Part shown: piece after piece, positions 1-10,706 of the stretch
Position numbering within the stretch: the first letter of the stretch is position 1
Layout: each line of letters begins with the position of its first letter
Assembly: GCA_025603075.1 (NCBI GenBank)
Contig: MU626421.1
Coordinates: forward strand, 1 to 43,980
DNA: 43,980 bases
Source of the DNA: Neoconidiobolus thromboides FSU 785
Taxonomy: Eukaryota; Entomophthoromycota; Entomophthoromycetes; Entomophthorales; Neoconidiobolaceae
Direction: 5' to 3'
Made by a program: the position numbers and the translations under genes
The notes under the pieces: model-generated
The model's database searches: none
Told to the model about the DNA's origin: nothing
The model's input: only the letters and a program-made list of their open reading frames with translations

Positions 1-786
1 TATAATAACAATAGGGTACTTTAAAAATGTTAATGGAGAAAGTGGATTAAACATTGGACCACCGCGACGAATTCCTAAAGGACTAAGTGTTATTTTAATT
101 GGGAATTCTTGTTTAGCTGATTTTGGTAGAGTTTCTGGTAATAGGAACACTGACAAAAGTATAAGAACTCCTCCTAGAATTGTTAAAGTCCAAAAAGTAG
201 ATCTCCAACCAAAAGCATCAAACAAGAAGCCACCAATAATTGGTCCTATTACTGGCCCTACTAATGGACCTACAAAAAATATTGACATAGCGAAGCCTCG
301 ATCCTCCCTTGGAAAAATATCACTGATTGTACCTATACCAGTTACAACAGGAGCAGACGCACCTATAGCTTGTATGACTCTCATTCCTATCAAAAGTCCT
401 ATACTATTAGACAAAGCACAACCAACATTTCCAATTGTAAATATAACCTGTGTAATTAAAAACACTCCTTTTCTACCAAATCTGTCTGCCAATCCGCCCC
501 AAACTAATGGCGCAAGACCTAATGTAAGCATATAAACAGCAATAGTAATATCAACCAATATTTCTGTTGTCTTTAATTCCTTTTTTATTGCTTCAAGACT
601 TGGAAAGTAAATTGTTGAAGATAGAGGTGCTAATATAGCAGCAAAAGCAACTACTGCTAATATAACACCCCTGCGTAACTTTGAGTATTGCTTTGTGTTT
701 TCTATAGAATTTGCTGATTCTAATTTTCTCTCATTCATATCACTCATTGAAAGTGTTTCATTTCCTACCAATCGAGACTCGCTCAT
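1..786 (-). CDS. MFS drug:H+ antiporter (DHA1 type), paralogue 1, 3' part outside window
   Basis: Probable proton-coupled multidrug or small-molecule exporter of the plasma membrane. The reading frame opens at the ATG ending at base 786 and stays open for 262 codons to the window edge, so the C-terminal half is missing. A hydrophilic head of about 40 residues is followed by closely packed hydrophobic segments. MFS motif A is visible as WGGLADRFGRKG, and antiporter motif C as GPVIGPIIGG in the fifth helix, which is typical of 12-helix DHA1 transporters. It is a close paralogue of the gene at 4482-5929 on the same strand. Unlike that copy it has no intron at the ATTTAC/TTTCC junction near bases 610-620. 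The substrate cannot be told from sequence. Confidence 0.9.
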   Translation of the reverse strand, partial: MSESRLVGNETLSMSDMNERKLESANSIENTKQYSKLRRGVILAVVAFAAILAPLSSTIYFPSLEAIKKELKTTEILVDITIAVYMLTLGLAPLVWGGLADRFGRKGVFLITQVIFTIGNVGCALSNSIGLLIGMRVIQAIGASAPVVTGIGTISDIFPREDRGFAMSIFFVGPLVGPVIGPIIGGFLFDAFGWRSTFWTLTILGGVLILLSVFLLPETLPKSAKQEFPIKITLSPLGIRRGGPMFNPLSPLTFLKYPIVII

Positions 787-2455
787 GTTGTACTAAAATG
801 TAAACAAATATATGTAATAAAACAATAATTTGATAAATAATTAAAAATAACAAATTATCATCAATTGCATTTATATATGTTTCAATATTATAGTTAATTT
901 TGGCACAATCATGATTTCATACTCATTCACATTTCTGTTTTTTTATTTTGGATATAAAAAGCATTAATGTTAAAATAATTAGCAATATTGTTTAATTTAT
1001 TAATCGATATTAATATAATAATTTACTTTACTTAGTCTTAGTCTAAAAATAAACTGTTTTCAGTATCAACAAATGATAAACTTTTGCCTTCACTATGAGA
1101 GTTATATTATTAATTGATACCCTTTTATCGTTTTTAGTTTATATTTTACACACTTAAAAAGAAATATTAAAATTAAGCTTTACTGGTCACTATCAACATA
1201 ATTATTAGAGTATATAATTTTGAATAGTAATAATTTTTCACAGAGTGTTTGGAATTTCTAGTATTTATTAGTAATTAATAATTATATTCAGAACATTAAA
1301 ATCTATTAAAAATCCTCTAATATTTTAATTATTAAAGTTTGGATTAATTAGTAAAATTTTACATAAAAATTTAATTATTTAACGGCTGTTAAAAATAGAG
1401 GATTTGAATTGAGCAAAACTAATATAAAATTAAAAGATAACTTAAATGTCATAAGTTTAAGGTTAATTAAGTAAACTTAATTTTTGTTTTCAATGCTTTT
1501 TAAGAATAGGCCACTATTGTATTGTGGTGTTTACTCAAGAATACTAATGTATTTGAAATAAGTCCTCTGACTAAAGGCTTATAAAGATAGTGACTGCTAG
1601 TAATAACAATGCAAATAAAATTAAAATGAGTACTATAAATTATAGACTACACTTAAAATCTATTTATATATTTGCCTATATATTTGCCTATATATATGAA
1701 AAAGTGGATATCACACCATTTGATAAAGAAAGTAATATACTAGAATCCATCTAAGAGCAGATTAATTAAGGCCATGTTTTTTAAAATTTAAATAGATTAA
1801 AGTCATACTTGATTAATTTAACTTTAAGGGTATATGAGCTTAAACAGTTTCACAAAGAATGATCCAGGAAAGCGGGCCGAAGCTCCCAAAAATAAAAATT
1901 TATATTTAGCATATAGTTTCAAATTTATAGCATTAGTTACCAGCTTCTAATACTTATATAACATTTAATTTCGACTTTAAAAAGTATAAAGACAAAATTA
2001 AATGTTACCATCTTTCGAATTATTTCATAACAAGCAATTTGCAATTGCTTAATCCTATTGTGTTAAAATACTTATTTAAACATAAATTGGCGAAAAGTCA
2101 AAACTGTATTTAAGACATTTGATAGAGAAATAGGGGGCTCCCATTTATTAAAATAGTATAGACGATCATTATTTATTTTAAGTTAATAAATACAATATTA
2201 TTTTTGATCAATCTGCGATATTTAAATATATCAAAGGCCAGTATTTCTTCAATAGCATCAAAAATATGTTCTAATAATTTATATTGACAAAATCAGAATG
2301 CACCAACTTAATGCTATAAACCGGTATAGAAGCTTAAAGACTAAGAATATATTTGCCCAAAGGTCATCACATGATATTATAGTAAGGCGAGTAAAAAGTC
2401 AAAGAAAATTTTCTATAAAAAAACCATTTTATGTCATAGGTAAAAAATCGGTAAA

Positions 2456-2491
2456 ACTCAAAGTATAACTCAAAGTATAACTCAGAGTATT
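2456..2491. repeat. 12 bp tandem repeat, three units
   Basis: ACTCAAAGTATA occurs twice in succession and is followed by a third unit with two changes. It is a short minisatellite in non-coding DNA; no function is suggested. Confidence 0.75.
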
Positions 2492-2810
2492 GTACTGGGT
2501 TTTATTCAAATATATTAGTTAAAGTTAAAGCTAAAAGCTAGTTAAAGTTAAGGTTAGGATCATTTAATCCAATTTTTAATTAGTGTTTTTTTGCTTGAGC
2601 TATTTTTTGTTTTAAAAAGATAGTTTTTAGGCTTTCTTGACTATCCACTTTACTCAATACCATGACCACCGACTGACATACCTAAATTAATACTCATTCT
2701 TTGAACTTTAATTATAATTTCTGTTTTATTAAAATACTGAGATTCAAAACAGGTCATAGGGTATTAAGGTCGTTTGTTATATCTCAGTACATTGTTCATT
2801 TAAATATTTT

Positions 2811-2900
2811 GGGATGTTTTTTTGTTTAATTTTGCTAACAATCTTTCTACTTAAATAGCGCTTAAAAATAGAAAAGTAATGAAATCAAAAAAACATCCCC
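2811..2900. repeat. MITE-like inverted-repeat element, copy A
   Basis: This copy has perfect 14 bp terminal inverted repeats: GGGATGTTTTTTTG at 2811-2824 and its exact reverse complement at 2886-2899. The interior, with ACTTAAATAGCGCTTAAAAA, is shared with the other copies in the window. It encodes nothing. Confidence 0.85.
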
Positions 2901-3910
2901 ATTTGTTGTTTTTAACTGAGTTTAAAAATGCAGGATCATATATAATCCTTGAATTCAAGTAAAAAAATTAGCAATAAATTTGAATGAAGGTGTCTGAAAA
3001 CACAACTTAATATAATGTGTTTAAATATTAACATGTTATCTTTACAAATAAATTGTGAATATTATAGTGAAAGTTTAATTTGTTATATACAGACATCGGG
3101 TTTCATAAGCTTCTTAATATTTTTAGTATAAACAAATAGAGTCAATTAAAGATAGAAAAATGCTAAACTTTTAAATACTTTTATTACTATAATAAATGAA
3201 AAACCTAAAAAAAATTAATTAGTATGGCTCTTAATAATACTTTTGATTGATTATAAAATTCAGTGTGTGCAATTGTAATCAATACATACCGAGTATGCAT
3301 CATGAAGACTAATCGAATTTAAATCATCATATAGTATATTGATATAATATTAATATTAAAGGTTTACTTACCAAAAGAAAAGATTCTTTTTTTGAATAAA
3401 AGTTTCTCTTTTTTATAATTTTATAAATTTCAGTCTTGACCAATTAACATAGCTTATACTAACAAGTTCACGGATTCGGTCCATTTTAAATTTAATGGGA
3501 TTTTGTCTTTAAGAACTAATCTTAAATTTCATAATAATTGCAAATAAAGTTGAAATAATTATTCAATTCTATTGCTAATTTTTGATAGTCTTCATAAATT
3601 TAAAAAAATTCTTAAAAGTCAACACTAAACTAAACTTATTAGCATTTGTAATATAAAAACACAGATATCATATTTATAAATAATAAGACAACATTGCTTT
3701 ATTATATAATCTTAAATGGAATATCATTAAACAATTTTTATTATTTTTTCACATTTAATATCATAACTACCAGAAGCTAACTTTAAAATTGATATTATGA
3801 AAACTCATAAGGTTAAATAATAATAAAAATAATAGATAAGTGAAGTTATCAATGTAGAGTTGTATTTCGTTGAATAATAAGGTAAATTGCATTAAAAATG
3901 CATCATTATA

Positions 3911-4007
3911 TGGAAATGTATTTTTGTGTTTAAGAATTTTACTAATTTTTCCGCTCAAATAGTACTTAAAAATGGAAAAAGTAATGAAACCCAAAAAAGC
4001 ATCCCCA
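3911..4007. repeat. MITE-like inverted-repeat element, copy B
   Basis: It begins TGGAAATGTATTTTTG and ends CAAAAAAGCATCCCCA, with the interior CTCAAATAGTACTTAAAAAT in the same orientation as copy A. The termini have diverged. A 75-codon open frame crossing it on the minus strand is incidental. Confidence 0.8.
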
Positions 4008-4481
4008 TATTATAATTTACCATTTAGTTTATTTAAAAAATATTATATACTCTTTTTTCTAATAGTTTAGTACTTTGCTTAAACTTTCATTCAAAATCTT
4101 AATATGCTATCAAAAGTATCAACCCTGAAGAAAAGTTATAAAGTAATTTTTTTATAAATTCGATAAAGCTAGATAATTGTAAAATTATTATTTCTCTGTC
4201 AGTTTACTTATTTTATTGCTTGTTTATCGAATGTTTTAATTAAAGATTTTGTTATTCTGTTGATATTGGTTGTAATTATGTGTTCATTTTCCTAATATCA
4301 AGAGCTTCACTATTCTAAAATAAAACAAAATAAAAATCTTAACAAATTTCCTTAATGAGCATTGTATTTATTGTGCAGGTTTTTAAATATTATGATTCCA
4401 AAAGTCTTAACAAATTCATTTTCCTATTTACAAATAATATTCAGTTTATTGACAAATATTAAAGGTGATGGATAATAAATA

Positions 4482-5929
4482 CTAAACTTGTTTATATGGT
4501 CCAGTCCTTTTTCTAATAGCTTCGCCTGTATAAAATAGAACAAACAACACTATAGTAACGCAAAAACAAAGACAAGCATATAACGTAATACCACCACCAA
4601 AAGTTAGATTTTCTAGTACAATACCGTTGACAGCACTTAGAACAGCAGAAAACCCCAATTGAAATGCACCAAAGCACGATGCAATAGAGGCAGATTCATC
4701 AGCAAAGTTATCTACAAGATAACTAGTACAAGCAATTAATGAAATTGTATTTCCTATCCCAATTAAAACACCTGCAGTTAAAGCAGAAGCCAAATGTAAC
4801 TTATAGGTAACAAACCAAGCAGTCATTAATAAACCAGCTCCCTCAATAAGTGATCCTGTCCATAACCCATAAAGTCTGACTTCAGGTTTAGGGTCATTAC
4901 CATCATTTACTGCCTTAAATTTTTGGTAGGACATATCAGACAATTTCCCACCAATAAAATTTCCTAAGATACAACCCACTCCTAATGGTATAAAAGTTAA
5001 ACCGGACTGAGATGGGGTTAAATTGTAAGTGATTGGAAACACTCTTGACATGGAAGCTTCAACTGCAAAAAAGGACCCAAAAGTAATAGCAATACAAAGG
5101 CAACCTATGATAACGATAGGGAATCTTACAAATTTTAATGTGGAAAGTGGGTTAAACATTGGACCACCGCGACGAATCCCTAAAGGCTTCAAGGTTATTT
5201 TAACTGGAAATTCTTGCATAGCTGACTTTGGTAATGATTCTGGTATTAAGAAGATGGGGATAAGTAAAACAATACCTCCTAATATCGTTACGAACCAAAA
5301 AGCGGATCTCCAGCCAAAGGCATCAAGTAAAAAACCACCAATAATAGGTCCTATTACTGGTCCTATTAATGGGCTTATAAAGAACATTGACATTGCTGAG
5401 CCTCGTTCTTCTTTTGGGAAAATATCAGCAATAGCACCTATGCCAGTTACAATAGGAGCAGACGCGCCTATACCTTGTATAACTCTAATGGCGATAAGGA
5501 GACCTATGCTATTTGACAAAGCACAGCCAATGCTTCCAAGAGTAAATATAGTTTGGGAAACTAAAAACACTCCTTTTCTACCATACCTGTCAGCAATTCC
5601 TCCCCAAAATAATGGAGCAAGACCCAACGTGAGCATATAAACCGAGACAGTAATATCAAGTAATATATCCGTTGTCTCAAGCTCTTCTTTTATTGCTGCA
5701 AGACTTGGAAACTAAAACCGTGTTAATGAAATAATGTTTTATATTGAAATTAATAGCATACATAAATTGTCGCGGACAATGGTGCTAGAAATGCAGCAAA
5801 AGAAAGAAAAATCAAAACACTCCATTTATATATTTTCGAATATGCTTTTGGACTTTCTTCCATTATATCTCCTAACTCTACCTTGGTGTCTATGATTGAT
5901 TGGTCATTTACTGTTGTAAATTCATCCAT
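4482..5929 (-). CDS. MFS drug:H+ antiporter (DHA1 type), paralogue 2
   Basis: Complete 465-residue transporter, normal length for a 12-helix DHA1 protein, probably exporting drugs or metabolites across the plasma membrane in exchange for protons. Exons are 5762-5929 and 4482-5711, separated by a 50 nt GT-AG intron; the stop is TAG at 4482-4484. A hydrophilic N-terminus of about 35 residues precedes helix 1. Motif A (WGGIADRYGRKG) lies near residues 92-103 and motif C (IGPVIGPIIGG) near 172-182. A longer hydrophilic loop with the RRGGPMFNP segment separates the two six-helix halves. It is the tandem paralogue of the partial gene at the left edge, with very high similarity through the first half. 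A minus-strand TATAAATA at 6025-6032 lies about 100 bases upstream of the ATG. Confidence 0.93.
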
Positions 5930-6024
5930 GATTATGATTGATATCTTTTCGTGGACTTAAAATAATATGGAAATTCTAATATAATAATGTTAACTTTTTT
6001 GATTATTCAATCACTTTATCACTT

Positions 6025-6032
6025 TATTTATA
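6025..6032 (-). promoter_or_regulatory. Possible TATA box of MFS paralogue 2
   Basis: TATAAATA on the minus strand, 96-103 bases upstream of the ATG at 5929. In DNA this AT-rich an 8-mer like this recurs by chance about every couple of kilobases, so the call rests only on position. Confidence 0.3.
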
Positions 6033-7015
6033 TCAATCCAACTCAAATCTATAGCAGCTACTATGATCTCATATCACCTTATATAACTTAAAAGTATCCT
6101 TATATTATTTAGAATAGGTAAAACTTATTTATAAGCCTCCTTATTTTTAGTAATAATTTGCCTTAAATTATTAAATTTCAAATTTTAATAATGTCAATGT
6201 TCTTAACTCAAAATTTTAATATAACTAGAACCTAAAAACAATCACTAAAAATTATCTGGTTTAGCATGTATCTTATCTAACTTGGAATCTTTGTTTTAAA
6301 TTGCTTACATAATGAAAATTATAAATCAATAAATAGGTTACATAAGGATTTATATATATATTGAATTTAAATTTAAAGTTTAAAAGGAAATTTTAATTTC
6401 CAGCTTATTAATGTATAGTTGTATAGTTCAATATCATAATTTTATATAACGCGCCGTTAATGAAAATAGATTGAAATGCTAGTTGCATTATATAAATTTA
6501 AAAATCAATTAATGTTGAAGAAAAATTATGTAATTTAATTCAAATTCACTTCGTGAAGTCTATCTAAAGATATCTTTATTTTATTATTATATGTATTTAT
6601 TATTTGAAATAGACTTTAAAAAGACTACCAGTAAACATTAAAGCAAAAAGATTAGCATATGGCTTCAAAACTATTAAAAAATAACTATTCTCATAGCATT
6701 AAATGATTTATAACTTTGGAAAAAATCAAAATTGAAGAATATTGAATCTCAAGTTCAAATTAATATCTTATTTTGGTAAAGTATCAGACTACTAAAATAA
6801 CAATATAACTTCATTAAAGTTTATATGTTTATGTATATTATATACTAAAACTTAATCGAATTGCTATTTAAACTGATAATAGAGGTTTATATAATAAATT
6901 CAAAAATGATTTGAATGTTTTTAAATTTAACGTTTTTGACTTAATATTAAACTTAATAAATAGTTGTTAAACTTTATGGTTGTTTAAAATTTTTTAAATA
7001 ATTCATTAGTATACG

Positions 7016-7109
7016 AAGATGTTTTTTGACTTCACTTTTTTTATCTCTTAAACGCTATTTGAATGGAAAAATTGTTAGCAAAATTCTTAAATATAAAAAT
7101 ACATTCCCA
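7016..7109. repeat. MITE-like inverted-repeat element, copy C
   Basis: It runs from AGATGTTTTTTGACTTCAC to AAAAATACATTCCC with the interior TTAAACGCTATTTGAATGG, in the opposite orientation to copies A and B. The left terminus has lost its leading GGG. Confidence 0.8.
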
Positions 7110-7928
7110 TACTTTGTTTGAAATTAAGACTTTTGATCGTGATTATACATATAGTCACTAAAAATATTAAGGAATTTTTTTTTACTTCATGTTATCCTTT
7201 AAACATTATTTGGGTTATATATTTAAAATTATATCAATTCAATATATATAACTTACGCTTTTTAGATTGTAATTGTATTGAATATATTTGATTCATGTCT
7301 TTATATCACATTATAAAATCTTTAAACTATTGAAATTTATGATAGGACTTTGACTTATATCTGAACCACTTCAACTGACTACAACAATCTCCCGTTATAT
7401 TTAGATGTTAATATCCTTTTATTCCGCCTTACCATATCTCGTAAAGTATATAGCAGTACTAATCAAATCTAATTAATCTAAGAATCTTAAATAAAAACAG
7501 GGTACTAACAAAATTGTTATAATAGCTCAAAATAATGAGTTAAAAGCTTGAATTTTTTTTTAAAATTAAATTTGTGGTTTATAAATAGACAAAAGTATTA
7601 TTTTTTAAAGGAGCAATTAAGAACCTTTAGTGGGTTTATTTCATGTGTTAAAACAAATAAATAAAAATAATATTATACTAAATCTAACGTTTAAGTATCA
7701 AAATATGATAGTATAAAAATATATATTCAAAATGTTGATTAACTTTCTAAATGCTTAAAAACAAGATAGATTCTATTTTTATTAAAGGTTGAGAAGTGGG
7801 ACAAGTTGTTTATGGAAGTCAATTAAAATAGTATAATTTAAACTTTTAAGCTTCTAACAATTGAATTTAAGCTTGTTACATGAAATTGTTCCTCCTTTTA
7901 TATTACATTTTCAAATTAAATTTGTAAA

Positions 7929-9849
7929 TTATTCTTCTAAGAAGAAGTAATTTCCACTAAGTTTCTGTTCACGATCCATTACAGATTCGGCTTTGTTGAT
8001 ACGTGGACGATAATTGGTAGGATCACGGCGGAAAGTAATTTCGAGAGATCTAAGGAAATCGTTCATACCTTTGAGTAAAGGTTGAGGAGAGTTAGCAACA
8101 GCATCGACGGATGGTATACCTTCATACACTACTACACGATCAGCAAGGTAAGTGGCCATAATGAAATCATGCTCTACAATAAAGGCAGTCTTTTTAGCAT
8201 GTAAGATAAAACGCTTAATAACTTTAGCAGCAATGATACGTTGTTCTGAATCCAAATAAGCTGAAGGTTCATCAATAAGATAAATATCTGCTGGTTGACC
8301 AAGTGCCAAAATAATAGCAACACGTTGCAATTCACCACCAGAAAGATTAACAACCTATAACTGAAATGAGAAAAATATTGAATTAAATATCTTTAAAATT
8401 ACCTCTTGATCAAGAAGAGCTTCAATTGATAACGGTCTAACAACATCAGTATTGAATTGTGGATGCATAAAAGCAGTTTTGATCTTTTTAAGGAAAAGCA
8501 TTCGAACGGTACCTTGGAATTTAGGAGCAATCTTTTGTGGCTTGTAAGAGATGTTAAGTTTAGGCATCTCAACTGAATCATCATCAGGTTTAAGGGCACC
8601 AGCAAGCATTTTAATAAATGTTGTTTTACCAGTACCGTTTTGTCCCAACATGACAATAATTTCAGAATCAGTGAAATCACCAGAGTTTACTTTCAGTTTG
8701 AAATCACCTAATTTTTTGGTCATGGTTGGATAAGAGTATAAACGATTCCTTTGAATATCATCTTGAGTGTCCGATGCTTCAACCATACGGAAGGTAAGAG
8801 ATTCTTGACGGAAACGTAAATTCTCAGTTGGAATCATACCATCAAGGAAAATATTAATACCTTCACGGACACTGAAAGGAAGAGTAACAACACCATACAC
8901 ACCAGGAACACCATAGAGAACACAGACGAAATCGGATAGATAATCTAAAACAGACAAATCGTGCTCAACTACAATAACATAGGTTTTGATCTCTAATAAA
9001 GAACGGATAGTACGAGCTGCATTCAAACGCTGTTTGACATCAAGGTAGGAAGAAGGCTCATCAAACATATAAACGTCAGCTTTTTGTACAGAGGTCATAG
9101 CAATGGCGAAACGTTGAAGTTCTCCACCAGACAATTGACCAACCTCACGATTCAAAACCTCATTAAGGTCTAAAGCATCAATCATTTGATCAACATTGTT
9201 TCTCTCGGTTTTAGAATCCAAAAGAACTTTAACTTTAGTATCAGCTTGATTTTTAAGAGCTTTAGGAATATGATCAACATACTGTGGTTTAATAATAGCT
9301 TTGAGGTTATCTTCTAAAATCTTAGTGAAATAATTTTGAAGTTCTGAACCACGGAAATGTTTAAGAATGTCTTGCCAATCTGGGGGATCTGAAAATTGTC
9401 CAAGATTTGGCTTTTGCTTACCGGCCAAAATCTTTAAGGCAGTAGATTTACCAATACCGTTAGTACCTACTAAACCTAAAACTTGGCCAGGACGAGGAAT
9501 TGGTAATCTATGAAGCTTGAAACTATTAGCAGAATAACGGTGAGTAGTTTCTTTTTCCAAATTGGTTGGTAAATTGATAATCATAATAGCTTCAAATGGG
9601 CACTTTTTAGGGCAAATACCACAACCAATACATAAATCTTCACTAATGGAAGCTATTTTTGAAGTTGGAGTAACCTCAATACAAAGTTTACCTTTATTTG
9701 TAAAATATTAAATGGAGAAAACAATGGCAAAGAAATGAAAACTTACCCATACGATTTACTGGACAACTCTTTTTACATTCTTGACGACATTTCTTAGGTT
9801 TACATCTATCCGTGTTAATGATAGCGATACGGGTAAGCTTCTCACTCAT
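7929..9849 (-). CDS. RLI1: ABCE1/Rli1, ribosome-recycling iron-sulphur ABC ATPase
   Basis: Splits post-termination 80S ribosomes into subunits together with eRF1 or Dom34, and supports initiation and ribosome export; it is a soluble, essential twin-ATPase. Exons are 9747-9849, 8403-9691 and 7929-8354, with introns of 55 and 48 nt, giving 605 residues (the family is about 600). The N-terminal Fe-S domain has the Cys series CxxxxCxxxCxxxC at residues 16-29 and CxxCxxCxxxC at 55-65. ABC domain 1 has Walker A GTNGIGKS, signature LSGGE and Walker B VYMFDEP. Domain 2 has Walker A GQNGTGKT, signature LSGGE and Walker B IYLIDEP. The second LSGGE is restored only by removing the 48 nt intron, which supports that splice. 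Nothing is missing, and the neighbouring minus-strand gene is tRNA-Lys. Confidence 0.97.
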
Positions 9850-10220
9850 GGTTAATTATAAATTCTATTTAAGAGATGGCCTTTAAGCTATTAAATAACT
9901 TCGTTGATTAAAAAGTTGGAGCTATTTAGAAATAATAATTATCTTTAATTTATTGTTGCTTCACTCTTATTGGACCTTTGAAATTTAACTTCCAATCATT
10001 TTTCGCAGCATTTTTAGATTATCTTAGATTTAAATCCAATCATTTGTGATAAGAAACCATTTGATCCAAATTCAACAAAATACAAAAGTGAACAAAAATG
10101 TAATATTTTGACAATACTAATAAAGAAAAAAACAAATTTTGATAATGATTTATTTGTTTGAAAATAGGCCGAGTTGAGTTAATTTATTGAAAAATATAAA
10201 GAATGTAACTGTATTAATAT

Positions 10221-10285
10221 ATGGGAATGTATCTTTTAGTTTCATTTATTTACCCATTTTTATTTAACAAAATTTGAAAAATGTT
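10221..10285. repeat. MITE-like inverted-repeat element, partial copy D
   Basis: It starts ATGGGAATGTATCTTTTAGTTTC like the terminus of the other copies, then decays after about 60 bases (AACAAAATTTGAAAAATGTTAG). The far terminus is not recognisable. Confidence 0.5.
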
Positions 10286-10468
10286 AGTCAATATCTAAAA
10301 TACTCTAATAGAATTTCATAAATTAGTATTACGCTCATATTATTTTTTCGACTCTTATTAAAAATTTGTGCTAATGTATAACGTTGTACATTTTATTTTC
10401 ATGCACTTGAAAGGAAAAGATTATAATAATTAACTGATTACCATAAGAGAAATTGCAAAAATATATTA

Positions 10469-10540
10469 GCCTAATATGGGGCTCGAACCCATGACCCTGA
10501 GATTAAAAGTCTCATGCTCTACCGACTGAGCTAATCAGGC
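10469..10540 (-). tRNA. tRNA-Lys (anticodon UUU)
   Basis: A 72 nt cloverleaf on the minus strand. The acceptor GCCTGAT pairs with ATTAGGC (one G-T), the D arm starts TAGCTCAGTCGG (A box), and the anticodon arm is TGAGA-CTTTTAA-TCTCA with anticodon TTT. The T arm contains GGTTCGAGCCC (B box). There is no intron, and CCA is not encoded, as usual for eukaryotes. UUU reads AAA/AAG, the dominant Lys codon class in this AT-rich genome. Confidence 0.96.
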
Positions 10541-10706
10541 ACTTGCTGTTAACTTGTAACTTTACTAGTATGTTTTTATATAAACTATTTATAACTCTTG
10601 ACAACGATAATTAACAATTTTGATTTATTAATAAATAAAATAATCCCCTGATTTTATAATATAAAAATAAAAAATAAGCCACCCAAAATAATTTACGTTT
10701 TCAATA

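Larger units (their letters stand above)
787..4481. other. AT-rich gap between the two transporter genes
   Basis: No convincing gene is seen in these 3.7 kb on either strand; all frames are stop-rich. The gap holds two copies of the ~95 bp inverted-repeat element (2811-2900 and 3911-4007), a three-unit 12 bp tandem repeat at 2456-2491, and a short repeat of a TATTTGCC-containing unit near 1665-1700. The minus-strand TATATAAA at 870-877 lies 84-91 bases upstream of the first transporter's ATG and could be its TATA box, but such strings are common by chance here. Confidence 0.6.
5930..7928. other. AT-rich intergenic stretch
   Basis: No gene is supported in these 2 kb. It holds the possible TATA box of the transporter at 6025-6032, one copy of the dispersed inverted-repeat element at 7016-7109, and a weak fragment of the same element near 7168-7210 (ACTTCATGTTATCCTTTAAACATTATTTGGG). 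The remainder is stop-rich and of very low GC. Confidence 0.55.
9850..10706. other. Divergent spacer between ABCE1 and the MesA-like gene
   Basis: This spacer holds the tRNA-Lys gene (10469-10540) and a partial copy of the dispersed inverted-repeat element (10221-10285). The 5' regions of ABCE1 (minus) and the MesA-like gene (plus) must also lie here, but no clear promoter motif stands out. Confidence 0.55.

Noticed and set aside
3767-3994. 75-codon minus-strand frame
   Set aside because: It overlaps inverted-repeat copy B, has no family features, and no comparable frame is kept in other copies.
5029-5640. 203-codon open frame on the plus strand
   Set aside because: It lies entirely antisense to the transporter exon; its protein has no family features and its openness follows from the opposite strand's codon use.
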